From: a virus
Length of the DNA: 39,525 nucleotides
Virus record (IMG/VR): IMGVR_UViG_3300023184_000267
Span: 1 to 39,525 of that record
Strand: one strand, 5' to 3'
The translations under genes were made by a program, and so were the position numbers. This document shows positions 16,077-22,119 of this stretch, piece after piece; the first letter of the stretch is position 1; each line of letters starts with the position of its first letter. The notes below the pieces were generated by a model. The model saw only the letters and a list, made by a program, of their open reading frames with translations. It did not search any database and was not told the DNA's origin.

Positions 16077-16316
16077 ATGAAACATTTTGAAGCAATCGCT
16101 CAACGTCTAGCCAATTCGGATCAGTGGCTAGTTGAAATCTTAGCGGAAACGGCTGAAATCTCATTAGAGGATGCCGAGAAAGTGGCCGCGATTTACAAGC
16201 GCCACAAAGTGGTCAAGCGCGATGCGTTGTTTGGCCGTTACCTATTTAAGCATGGCGCATTTATTGAAAAAGAAACCATTCTAAACAGTCTTTCCTTAGC
16301 TAATCGCAATCAATAA
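16077..16316 (+). CDS. Hypothetical small helical protein (79 aa)
   Basis: Starts 4 bases after the previous stop. All-helix with a pattern (LVEILAETAEISLEDAEKVA AIYKRHKVVKRD) similar in layout to the preceding gene, so both may be small DNA-binding or partner proteins. Not recognised beyond that. Confidence 0.7.
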   Translation: MKHFEAIAQRLANSDQWLVEILAETAEISLEDAEKVAAIYKRHKVVKRDALFGRYLFKHGAFIEKETILNSLSLANRNQ

Positions 16317-16336
16317 ACAATAAATACACACACACA

Positions 16337-16831
16337 ATGAATACCGAAACCGCCGTCCCTGTTGACGCCACTAAATCCGAACTTCTTGCCCTGCTTTATT
16401 CCTTCGTGAATAAACGCCCTTGCCTAGACTTTGCTAACTATGGAGACGTTTCCCTTTATCGCTTTTGGGTGCGGAAAATTACTCGCCAACGCAGCGACGC
16501 CTTGACTATGCTCCGTCAAATTGAGTTACGGGATAGCATAACAGCCGCCAATATGGTAGCCGCTTTCCGCAATCGCTTGACGCTAAGTCACACGAAAAAG
16601 GGCAAGCTATGCTTAGAATATTGTGCAGGGCAAGATTGGTCAACAGAATATCGTGCAGCCGTTGCAAGTCTTGCCTCATCTCTGCTTTGGCATTATTGGC
16701 GCGAGTGTGCGGACTGTGTAAAAGACGGGAAACCTACCGAAAGCGCCGGAATCGTCAACGTTGCAAGTTATATTCGCCAGAAAGCTAAACGTGAGTTCGG
16801 GCGCGGCATTGCTTCCCGTTGGTTCAACTAA
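16337..16831 (+). CDS. Hypothetical protein (164 aa)
   Basis: Follows an A-rich leader without SD. Helical, with motifs DFANYGDVSLYRFWVRKITR, LEYCAGQDWSTEYRAAVASL and a Cys pair (ECADC) near residues 133-137, ending in a basic GRGIASRWFN. The CAGQ-W-TEYR pattern looks conserved-type, but I cannot name a family. It precedes the clamp-like gene in the early block, so a replication or takeover role is likely. Confidence 0.7.
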   Translation: MNTETAVPVDATKSELLALLYSFVNKRPCLDFANYGDVSLYRFWVRKITRQRSDALTMLRQIELRDSITAANMVAAFRNRLTLSHTKKGKLCLEYCAGQDWSTEYRAAVASLASSLLWHYWRECADCVKDGKPTESAGIVNVASYIRQKAKREFGRGIASRWFN

Positions 16832-16855
16832 AACACTTTAACCCATAAAAACACA

Positions 16856-17392
16856 ATGAAACTCCATAAAGACTGCTTAATTGAAAAAGTGCTTAGCAAA
16901 GACGCCACACGCCAAGCTATAAACGAAACCTACCTAGACACGGAAAACGGATTGTCCAATTTAATAGCCACCAACGGGAAATCGCTTGCCGTGATTCCCG
17001 TAGAATTAGAGGAAGGGGACGTTGCCGGTTACGTTGCCACTGATGGAATAAAACAGGCAAGGAAAGCGGACAAGCGCGATTCCTTTACTTCCATGAAACT
17101 AAATGGAAACTTGAAATTGAGTAATGGAGTGGAGATGCCGCGCACTACGTTGCCAGCAGGGACAGAGTTCCCGAAATGGCGTCAAGTGATTCCAAAGGAT
17201 GAGGGTTATGCTGTGGAGTTTGCCTTTGATACGAAGCTACTTTATGAACTAGCTCAGGCAATGGGGAGTGATACTGTGGTAATCAAATACAAGTCCTTTG
17301 GGTTACCATTGTTGGTTCGTCCTAATGCCGTTTATGGCAGTTCTCCATGTGTTGAAGCTAGGGGAGTGCTTATGCCTATTCGTTTCAAGTAA
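16856..17392 (+). CDS. Half-size sliding-clamp-like protein (178 aa)
   Basis: Has features of the DNA polymerase III beta clamp: the ATNGKSLAVIPVE segment (residues 38-50, as in ATDGHRLA), GDVAGYVATDGIKQARK, FPKWRQVIPKDEG (105-117, like the P-x-Y-x-x-VIP segment) and a C-terminal RGVLMPIRFK matching the clamp's MPMRL end. At 178 residues it is about half of bacterial DnaN, so it would need oligomers to close a ring, or it may mimic or modify the host clamp. No phage DNA polymerase is present, which fits interaction with the host enzyme. Confidence 0.7.
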   Translation: MKLHKDCLIEKVLSKDATRQAINETYLDTENGLSNLIATNGKSLAVIPVELEEGDVAGYVATDGIKQARKADKRDSFTSMKLNGNLKLSNGVEMPRTTLPAGTEFPKWRQVIPKDEGYAVEFAFDTKLLYELAQAMGSDTVVIKYKSFGLPLLVRPNAVYGSSPCVEARGVLMPIRFK

Positions 17393-17414
17393 ACCTCTAA
17401 AAACCAATCCCTTG

Positions 17415-17441
17415 CCCTGCTTCCCTTAGATGGGAGCGGGG
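17415..17441 (+). terminator. G/C-rich hairpin between clamp-like gene and next gene
   Basis: CCCTGCTTCCC (17415-17425) pairs with GGGAGCGGGG (17432-17441) with one bulged T. Only TTT follows, so as a terminator it is weak. The right arm overlaps a second possible hairpin (GGTTT ... AAACC, to about 17456), so two mutually exclusive folds exist just before the ATG at 17467: attenuation or translational control is possible. Confidence 0.45.
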
Positions 17442-17466
17442 TTTCGGGCTGAAAACCTATAAAAAA

Positions 17467-17733
17467 ATGAAAACACAAGAAATTCAAACGATAGAATATA
17501 AATTGCCCGCATATTGGGCCTGTTACATATTTAATGGAGACGCAAGCGGGCTAGAAGACGGAGAACAAGAGGAAATCGACAGTTTTATCGAGCGCGAATC
17601 GAGTCCTTTTCCAATTCACTTTGTGGATTGTGGAGAGAGCTATTTTTCGCGGAGTAATGACGCAAATTCAATGGGCGGAGATGTGTGCGATTATACGGCG
17701 CAAATTTTAGCCAAAGCGGAGGGCGTAAAATGA
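17467..17733 (+). CDS. Conserved small phage/bacterial protein, DUF6926-like (88 aa)
   Basis: Carries the signature LPAYWACYIFNGDASGLEDG (residues 14-33) and, near the end, HFVDCGESYFSRSNDA and GGDVCDYT. I recall this LPxYWAxYxxNGDASGLED pattern from a widespread small family annotated DUF6926 (name tentative). Acidic and soluble, function unknown. It is coupled to the next gene by ATGA and preceded by a G/C-rich hairpin. Confidence 0.7.
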   Translation: MKTQEIQTIEYKLPAYWACYIFNGDASGLEDGEQEEIDSFIERESSPFPIHFVDCGESYFSRSNDANSMGGDVCDYTAQILAKAEGVK

Positions 17734-17990
17734 AAGTCGGCATTGATTATGTTAAGTCTCTTGCAATACAAGACGAATATCATGCAGCCCATTGCAATCA
17801 CGGAGAGGAGTTCGGCACCTATTGTCACCCACAGCATCCTGACAAAAATGATTGGTGCATAACGCTCTATCGTGTCTGCGACTCTTTGGTTTTTGCTACA
17901 AATGGCGATCCCGTTTGGGACAATTGCGAAGGTTTTTCTTCGCTGTTGGCTGAATATGGCATTAATATCGAGGAGGCGCTTGCCGAATGA
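17730..17990 (+). CDS. Hypothetical protein (86 aa)
   Basis: The start at 17730 overlaps the upstream stop (ATGA); an ATG 45 bases earlier would overlap more. The N-terminal half is His/Cys-rich (YHAAHCNHGEEFGTYCHPQH), a composition suited to metal binding, followed by an acidic tail (YGINIEEALAE). No family recognised. It overlaps the transglycosylase gene by 4 bases. Confidence 0.65.
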   Translation: MKVGIDYVKSLAIQDEYHAAHCNHGEEFGTYCHPQHPDKNDWCITLYRVCDSLVFATNGDPVWDNCEGFSSLLAEYGINIEEALAE

Positions 17991-18358
17991 AACGCACCTT
18001 TCTTTTCCTTTGCCTTGCCGTGTCCGCTCTGCCCGTAAGGGCGGGGCTCTGGGAGGCTGTCTGTGCCGTGGAAAGCGGCGGAAATGCGCTTGCCATTGGT
18101 GACAAGGGGAGGGCGGCGGGCATTGCTCAAATATGGGCACGAACTGTGACCGACATAAACCGATTTGCAGGGACTAAATACACCTTAAACGATAGATTCG
18201 ATCCCGTGAAGTCGCGGGAAATGTTCAACCTCTACGTTGAGCACTACGGCAAAGGCCGTTCCGTGGAGTTTAAGGCCCGTCTGTGGAACGGTGGGCCTCA
18301 AGGTGCCTCTAAGCGTGCGACGTTGGTTTATTGGCGCAAAATTCAATCTAAACTTTAA
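17987..18358 (+). CDS. Lytic transglycosylase-like endolysin with signal peptide (123 aa)
   Basis: Residues 1-19 are a Sec signal (KR, hydrophobic FLFLCLAVSALPV, cleavage after VRA). The mature part has the lysozyme/SLT core: catalytic Glu29 in AVCAVESGGN, GRAAGIAQIW, YTLNDRFDP and RLWNGGPQG, as in phage transglycosylase-type lysozymes. It would cleave glycan strands once exported. It is a small, single-domain enzyme. Unusually it lies in the early block, about 17 kb from the holin, and export by Sec would make it only partly holin-dependent. Confidence 0.8.
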   Translation: MKRTFLFLCLAVSALPVRAGLWEAVCAVESGGNALAIGDKGRAAGIAQIWARTVTDINRFAGTKYTLNDRFDPVKSREMFNLYVEHYGKGRSVEFKARLWNGGPQGASKRATLVYWRKIQSKL

Positions 18359-18558
18359 TGCAAACTAAATACAAAATACAACTGCTGTTTTCTTATGGCT
18401 GGGATGACGAATGCGAAGAACCGGAGTTTTTTGACACAAGGGAGGAAGCTGAAAGGTCAATCAAATCCAATCTGGAATCCGTGAAGGAAGCCGTTGCGCT
18501 GGGTTACATGGAGGAAGAATATGATCCAGATGACTATCGGGTTGTACCCGTTGAATAA
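18358..18558 (+). CDS. Small acidic hypothetical protein (66 aa)
   Basis: TAATG overlap with the lysin stop. Pattern: short beta start (KYKIQLLFSYGWDD), FDTREEAERSIKSNLESVKE helix, acidic end (EEEYDPDDYRVVPVE), typical of small alpha/beta phage proteins of unknown role. Acidity could suggest DNA mimicry, but nothing specific shows it. Confidence 0.65.
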   Translation: MQTKYKIQLLFSYGWDDECEEPEFFDTREEAERSIKSNLESVKEAVALGYMEEEYDPDDYRVVPVE

Positions 18559-18610
18559 AAGCGATAAATATCCAATAAAACAGATAAAACACTCATAAGG
18601 ATTAAATTAA

Positions 18611-18811
18611 ATGCAAAATAACGATAAAACCGTGGCTCAGTTACGGGCCGAGGGATGGGGCGTTGTCCTCATCTCGCCGAAAGAGTTTAGGGAACAAGCG
18701 GGAGAGCTAACACGCGCCCAGATTGAGCTAATCGAAGACCTCTTGGGCGATCAGTCCGTTGACCTAATAGCAAGCCTTCACTGGTCACCAAGCTGGAGGG
18801 AGAACGCATGA
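18611..18811 (+). CDS. Small hypothetical protein (66 aa)
   Basis: One of the few starts with an SD-like AAGGA, here about 12 bases upstream in an A-rich 52-nt leader. Helical, with EGWGVVLISPKEFREQAGEL and RAQIELIEDLLGDQSVD. Its stop overlaps the start of a 28-residue membrane peptide. Not recognised. Confidence 0.6.
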   Translation: MQNNDKTVAQLRAEGWGVVLISPKEFREQAGELTRAQIELIEDLLGDQSVDLIASLHWSPSWRENA

Positions 18812-18894
18812 ACCGCCTACTCTGGAATGCTATCGTTGCGCTTTTTAGCGTATTCCTTTTTCTGGCCTGTCTGGTAATGAGGGTGCTCACATGA
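18808..18894 (+). CDS. 28-residue single-span membrane peptide
   Basis: ATG 18808, TGA ending 18894, coupled on both sides by ATGA overlaps. Short positively marked start (MNRLLW) then an unbroken hydrophobic span (AIVALFSVFLFLACLVM) and Arg near the end. Very small, but the double coupling argues for translation. Near the lysin, a lysis modulator is conceivable. Confidence 0.55.
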   Translation: MNRLLWNAIVALFSVFLFLACLVMRVLT

Positions 18895-19172
18895 AGCTCA
18901 AAGGAAGACCTCTAGAAGAGGGCGGAGCGCGGGAAATCCTAAGCCCTGGGGCTATTTACGTTAAGAGGCAAGTTAAAAGTAGCCTAAAAGCGTGGCGCGC
19001 AACATATGGGTTGCCTTATGGTAGGGCCATCGACGCTATGTTTCAGCATTGCATGGAGAGCGAAGGCGCTTTTCTGTTTAAGCTACCTCTGGATGGGGCG
19101 CGGCCTTCGCTTAAAGGGCCAATCTTCCCTCAACCCATACAATCACCCTCAAATGAGGACAAAACGCCTTAA
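18891..19172 (+). CDS. Hypothetical basic protein (93 aa)
   Basis: The middle (KRQVKSSLKAWRATYGLPYG RAIDAMFQHC) looks like a small DNA-binding helical pair, similar in spirit to ribbon-helix-helix proteins; the C-terminus is proline-rich and probably disordered. Starts in an ATGA overlap. Its stop abuts an interleaved inverted repeat at 19173-19211 that could be its own operator or a transcript-end structure. Confidence 0.65.
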   Translation: MKLKGRPLEEGGAREILSPGAIYVKRQVKSSLKAWRATYGLPYGRAIDAMFQHCMESEGAFLFKLPLDGARPSLKGPIFPQPIQSPSNEDKTP

Positions 19173-19211
19173 ATGGCATTCTATGGCGTCTTAAATGCCA
19201 TAATACGCCAT
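19173..19211. repeat. Interleaved inverted repeats (pseudoknot topology)
   Basis: Four 7-mers in the order ATGGCAT (19173), ATGGCGT (19183), ATGCCAT (19195), ACGCCAT (19205). The first pairs with the third and the second with the fourth, so as RNA it gives two competing hairpins or a pseudoknot, and as DNA two overlapping dyads. A further imperfect hairpin (ATTAA-CCC ... GGG-TTAAT) is at 19243-19267. Confidence 0.65.
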
Positions 19212-19277
19212 AAATAGACAGCTAAATGCTCTTATTTTATCTATTAAACCCGTTTTTGGGCCTTAATTACCAATAAT

Positions 19278-19415
19278 ATGACTATTATCGAAGTTATCTT
19301 GTTAATCGCAGGGGCCGCGCTCCTGCTCGCTGGTATTGCTATCGGAATCGTCTTTGTTACTTGGGCTGGCTTCTGGAAGTCTTGGCGCAAAGATAATGAC
19401 GCCGATTGGGAATAA
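19278..19415 (+). CDS. Small single-span membrane protein (45 aa)
   Basis: ATG 19278, TAA ending 19415. Hydrophobic residues 2-31 (TIIEVILLIAGAALLLAGIA, then IGIVFVTW) followed by a charged tail SWRKDNDADWE. A typical small phage membrane protein; possible second holin, antiholin or inner-membrane effector. The promoter at 19436 starts just after it. Confidence 0.65.
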   Translation: MTIIEVILLIAGAALLLAGIAIGIVFVTWAGFWKSWRKDNDADWE

Positions 19416-19435
19416 ACCTATTGACAGACCTCATG

Positions 19436-19444
19436 TGATACAAT
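19436..19444 (+). promoter_or_regulatory. Extended -10 promoter for the 19.5-kb RNA
   Basis: TGA-TACAAT at 19436-19444 is an extended -10 with five of six consensus matches, resembling the minus-strand elements at 10140 and 7980. TTGACA lies at 19421-19426 but only 12 bases away, too close to act as a standard -35. Predicted start about 19451. Confidence 0.6.
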
Positions 19445-19450
19445 CCCCTA

Positions 19451-19559
19451 GTCCAATTAGTCGGTGACTCGACTTGAAGCAATTTCCGTATTATCTCCCG
19501 TAAAAGGTGGTTAATACACCGAGAAGCCTCAGAGCGAGTCACCGCTCTGGGGCTTTCTT
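19451..19559 (+). ncRNA. Short RNA/leader with terminator and self-complementary switch
   Basis: About 110 nt from the predicted start to the T-tract, with no gene inside. CGGTGACTCG (19462-19471) is the exact reverse complement of CGAGTCACCG (19535-19544), which is the loop and inner stem of the terminator. Pairing of the two would open the terminator, so this is either an attenuator controlling the gene at 19560 and the region beyond, or a small RNA closed by a pseudoknot. No known riboswitch or tRNA motif is seen. Confidence 0.6.
19524..19559 (+). terminator. Strong intrinsic terminator directly before a start codon
   Basis: AAGCCTCAGAGCG (19524-19536) pairs over 13 positions (one G-T) with CGCTCTGGGGCTT (19543-19555), loop AGTCAC, followed by TTTCTT. 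The next ATG begins at 19560, immediately after the T-tract, so the hairpin would also hide the ribosome-binding region of any read-through transcript. Confidence 0.85.
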
Positions 19560-19820
19560 ATGTCCACAATACAAATTCCACGCATTACTGACATCACGGG
19601 CCGCAAGTCCGCGCAGGATAGTGCTGCGGATAAGGAATGGTCTAAAGCTGCTTCAGAGTATCAATTCGCTAAAGAGCGAGACAAGCAGTTGAAGCAAGCA
19701 AATCAAGAGTTGGCTAAGTTAAGCCATAAACGTAAAAAGTTTAAGACTAAAAAACCCGCTAATCCGTCTTGGAAGCGAAACAAATACAAGGAGGTAATGG
19801 AAAAAACCAGAAGTTTCTAA
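19560..19820 (+). CDS. Lysine-rich small protein (86 aa), putative
   Basis: Starts right after a terminator hairpin, so expression needs read-through. The sequence looks coding: an N-terminal part (TIQIPRITDITGRK), a charged coiled coil (SEYQFAKERDKQLKQANQEL) and a very basic tail (HKRKKFKTKKPANPSWKR) that should bind nucleic acid. The stop borders the structured non-coding region, which suggests a link with that RNA, such as a dedicated RNA-binding partner (inference). It could also be a chance reading frame inside a larger RNA. Confidence 0.55.
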   Translation: MSTIQIPRITDITGRKSAQDSAADKEWSKAASEYQFAKERDKQLKQANQELAKLSHKRKKFKTKKPANPSWKRNKYKEVMEKTRSF

Positions 19821-20290
19821 AACGTGTCTGCCAATCGTCTAAGGGACTCCCCTTAAGATCGCTAGGGACAGACTAAGCCAAAATCGGGCATTACCCACGG
19901 CATCCCTCAAATTACGCACCATGTTTATCATGGGCGTTGTTCATACTCAGCGAAACCAATAAGCTCAGTATTCTAGCGCGGCCTTGAAATTGTTAGACCA
20001 AGCCGCTTAATAAGGCGTCGTAAGACGTGAACTCTTATCTTCAGGGAAAGCTTTGAAACCTCGGGCAATGGCCTACTAGCGGGGGGATAAGGCGACAAGG
20101 GACTCATCCTCATATAACGGGAGTTCTTTTACAGCAGTTCATTCCAGCAATGGGTGAACTGTGCTCAAAGGGTTCTTTCCTATATTCGGGAGTGTCTTTA
20201 CTTCTGGACTACAAGCCGCGAAATGGAAAGCGGCACAGCAGGAAAACCTCAAGAATACATTTGACTCATGCGGTTTGGAAAAGAAGAAAT
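19821..20290 (+). ncRNA. Candidate large structured RNA (about 470 nt)
   Basis: No gene in 553 bases, but many compact hairpins in order: GTCTGCC/GG-A-CAGAC (19826-19873) around TAAGGG/CCCTTA; ACGC-A-CCATG/CATGGGCGT (19914-19937); ATACT-AGC/GCT-AGTAT (19943-19971); GCGG-CTTG/CAAGCCGC (19978-20006); CGTC-GTAA-GACG (20016-20027); GAACT/AGTTC (20029/20122) enclosing CTTATC/GATAAG (20034/20086); CAGTTCA-TCCA-GCAA-TGGG-TGAACTG (20135-20161); GCCGC/GCGGC (20215-20234). Two loops are GNRA. I cannot match it to tmRNA, RNase P or a group I intron; the class of large ornate phage RNAs (GOLLD, ROOL) is the nearest idea. Ends and strand are inferred. Confidence 0.6.
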
Positions 20291-20309
20291 AAATTAAATA
20301 AAACTTGAA

Positions 20310-20364
20310 CTAGGAGCAAAAATCTAAACAAATAGCTAGGAAATCAACTCGGAAACTACTAGGA
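20310..20364 (+). repeat. Three CTAGGA copies in the leader of the next gene
   Basis: CTAGGA at 20310, 20336 and 20359 (spacings 26 and 23) in an A-rich leader before the ATG at 20374. Each contains AGGA, so they could be ribosome-binding decoys or protein-binding repeats; short enough to be chance. Confidence 0.35.
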
Positions 20365-20373
20365 AGCTAAAAC

Positions 20374-20709
20374 ATGACACAAATAGAAAAAACAGAAAAC
20401 AATTGGAAAGAAGCTCGCGCCATAGCGCAAAAAGTACGTCAAGAATATCTTGATGCTTATGACCGCTGGCAAATTTTGGAGAAACAAGAAGACATAGCGT
20501 TTGCGCTCTACATACAGGAGCTAAAACAACTTAGTCTTAGTCCTTACCGTCCCTTAACAGACGGAGAAACCATTAGCGATACGGATCAATGGCGGTTTTC
20601 AGACCAACACGAGTGGGAGTATTTCAAGGCATCTGTTGGAAACACTTGGGCGGCGGCTGAATGGACTGAGGGTACGGAAACCCGCACGCTGCGAAGCACT
20701 ACCACATGA
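20374..20709 (+). CDS. Hypothetical coiled-coil protein (111 aa)
   Basis: First gene after the structured region. The N-terminal 55 residues are a charged helix (EARAIAQKVRQEYLDAYDRW), the C-terminal half is acidic and Trp-rich (DTDQWRFSDQHEWEYF). Coupled to the next gene by ATGA at 20706. Family not recognised. Confidence 0.65.
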   Translation: MTQIEKTENNWKEARAIAQKVRQEYLDAYDRWQILEKQEDIAFALYIQELKQLSLSPYRPLTDGETISDTDQWRFSDQHEWEYFKASVGNTWAAAEWTEGTETRTLRSTTT

Positions 20710-20885
20710 GCGAAATATTAATGCCCAAGGAGACGATTGCGGCTCGTGGCAGACCACCCACAGCGGCCCAAGAAGCGGCCAAGCAGGCGGCCAAAGACTG
20801 GAAACAACAACCTACGTTCGTTCAGTTTTGCAAGCGCCAGGGGGTCTCTCCCTATCTAACCCGCTACTACATTTCCAAAGTATGA
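20706..20885 (+). CDS. Small basic Ala/Gln-rich protein (59 aa)
   Basis: ATG 20706, TGA ending 20885, ATGA overlaps at both ends. GRPPTAAQEAAKQAAKDWKQ is a minor-groove-type (GRP) plus helix pattern, followed by FVQFCKRQGVSPYLTRYYIS, which looks like a recognition helix. Likely a small DNA-binding protein; partner of the following HTH gene by coupling. Confidence 0.6.
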   Translation: MSEILMPKETIAARGRPPTAAQEAAKQAAKDWKQQPTFVQFCKRQGVSPYLTRYYISKV

Positions 20886-21154
20886 CAGACACCACAGCTA
20901 GCCGTTGTCTCGATTTGATAGACCGTCATTGCCCTCGGCTCATGCTCCAGGGCGGAGGAAGGATTGAATCGGACAGGCAGACAAACAAACTATCTCGCGG
21001 CACTATCAATAAAATAGTTGCCTTAAGGAAAACAGGCATGACACTGGAAGCAATCGCGGAAAGCATTGGCTTTTCCAAGAGCGCCGTCCAAGTGCATTGC
21101 AAAAAATACATTCATAAGGTTAATGCTGCACATATGCAACCCTATGCAGCATAA
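20882..21154 (+). CDS. HTH DNA-binding protein (90 aa)
   Basis: The start at 20882 overlaps the previous stop; a longer in-frame reading from 20636 would run through two genes and is rejected. Residues about 39-72 (RGTINKIVALRKTGMTLEAI AESIGFSKSAVQVHC) form a classic resolvase/Hin-type helix-turn-helix. Probably a transcription regulator in the early/middle block; the palindromic repeats of this genome are possible targets. Confidence 0.75.
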   Translation: MTDTTASRCLDLIDRHCPRLMLQGGGRIESDRQTNKLSRGTINKIVALRKTGMTLEAIAESIGFSKSAVQVHCKKYIHKVNAAHMQPYAA

Positions 21155-21168
21155 CGCTTCGTATAAGA

Positions 21169-21174
21169 TACAAT
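21169..21174 (+). promoter_or_regulatory. Possible -10 element before the second HTH gene
   Basis: TACAAT at 21169-21174 within AAGATACAATAAT, sharing the 8-mer GATACAAT with the promoter at 19437. No good -35 and no TGn extension. Predicted start is about 10 bases before the ATG at 21191. Confidence 0.35.
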
Positions 21175-21190
21175 AATTCAAAAACTATTC

Positions 21191-21490
21191 ATGAACGCCT
21201 CAGAAATTATGCAAAATGTGCGGTATTTGCTCAATAAGCACTACCCGATTTATGCTACGGGATTCGCCAAAGGGATTAACGACAAGGAATACAAATTCCG
21301 CAAACCAATCACGGCCAAGGAAGCTCTGGACGTTTACACTGACCATCTGGCGGGGATGTCTTACAAGCAGATACAGAAGCGAAGCGGGCTTTCCCAGCCA
21401 TCGGTCTATCGAATCATTCAGCAAAATCGGGACAACAATAGTCCAACACTAGAGAACATTAGCTGGAAAAAACCAAAGAAAATCAAATGA
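21191..21490 (+). CDS. HTH DNA-binding protein (99 aa)
   Basis: Residues about 49-80 (YTDHLAGMSYKQIQKRSGLS QPSVYRIIQQ) are a Hin/resolvase-type helix-turn-helix, like the gene just before it but otherwise different. The basic tail SWKKPKKIK is encoded by the same 23-base string that serves as the leader of the gene at 22137. Overlaps the next start by 4 bases. Likely regulator. Confidence 0.7.
   Translation: MNASEIMQNVRYLLNKHYPIYATGFAKGINDKEYKFRKPITAKEALDVYTDHLAGMSYKQIQKRSGLSQPSVYRIIQQNRDNNSPTLENISWKKPKKIK
21468..21490 (+). repeat. 23-bp leader repeat, copy 1
   Basis: AAAAACCAAAGAAAATCAAA plus TGA, identical to 22118-22140. In this copy it encodes the end of the HTH protein and contains the ATG of the 210-aa gene at 21487. 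A-rich, no SD, probably a translation-initiation cassette. Confidence 0.75.
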
Positions 21491-22119
21491 GCGACACACC
21501 ATCATACTATGTGTTTCAAAGAAAACCGTTTGCACTTAATGAATCGGTAAAAAACGTGCTTTGCAAGAAAAATGATGGAATAATTGAAGTATTCAGTTGC
21601 CCACTTAAGGCGTTGTATTCAGGTCGAGGTGAGTTTTGTCACAAGGTGGAAATCTCTGGATGTATTAGATTGGCAAGACAACGTTTTAATTTTGATGGTA
21701 CGCAAGCAAGCATCGAGGATATATTTGAGGTGGATGATTTCAAGCCCGTTGAAATTATTGATTCGGGCTTATTAATGAGAAGGTTCGCTGCCGATCTTTC
21801 CGTCGAATCATCCGAGCCGTATAAAAATTTGCAAGGCCGTGGGGATGGCTGGACAGATGAGTTTATTGATTATCTTGAAACGCTGAATGAAGACTGGAGA
21901 GAAAAAAACCAATCGCAGTATTCAGTTGGCCCCAATCAACTTATGCGCGCAATGGTTAATCCATACCCAGCATACGCACTCTTGGATGTTCTGGATATGT
22001 TTTATATGATGGCACGAATACATAAAAAAGATCACACACAGGTTAAAGAAATGTTTAAGAAAAAAATAGACACTCTTTTCGATTTGCGCAAAATTCAATT
22101 AAAACAAAATTGTTACTAA
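21487..22119 (+). CDS. Hypothetical protein (210 aa)
   Basis: A/T-rich compared with neighbours. N-terminal mixed alpha/beta part (YVFQRKPFALNESVKNVLCK), acidic middle (ASIEDIFEVDDFKPVEIID), and helical C-terminus with AYALLDVLDMFYMMARIHKK, basic at the end. Bracketed by the two copies of a 23-bp leader repeat, so it may have been inserted by recombination between them. No function recognised. Confidence 0.65.
   Translation: MSDTPSYYVFQRKPFALNESVKNVLCKKNDGIIEVFSCPLKALYSGRGEFCHKVEISGCIRLARQRFNFDGTQASIEDIFEVDDFKPVEIIDSGLLMRRFAADLSVESSEPYKNLQGRGDGWTDEFIDYLETLNEDWREKNQSQYSVGPNQLMRAMVNPYPAYALLDVLDMFYMMARIHKKDHTQVKEMFKKKIDTLFDLRKIQLKQNCY

Noticed and set aside
19421-19444. TTGACA as the -35 of the 19.4-kb promoter
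   Set aside because: Spacer to TACAAT is only 12 bases; the extended TGn -10 is the better support.
19821-20290. Group I intron, tmRNA or RNase P RNA as the identity of the structured region
   Set aside because: No GACTA...TAGTC P7 pair in the right order, no tRNA-like ends with resume codon, and no P4 consensus; the gene on neither side is interrupted.
20636-20881. N-terminal extension of the HTH protein at 20882
   Set aside because: It would read through two coupled genes in another frame; the ATG at 20882 overlaps the previous stop as elsewhere in this genome.
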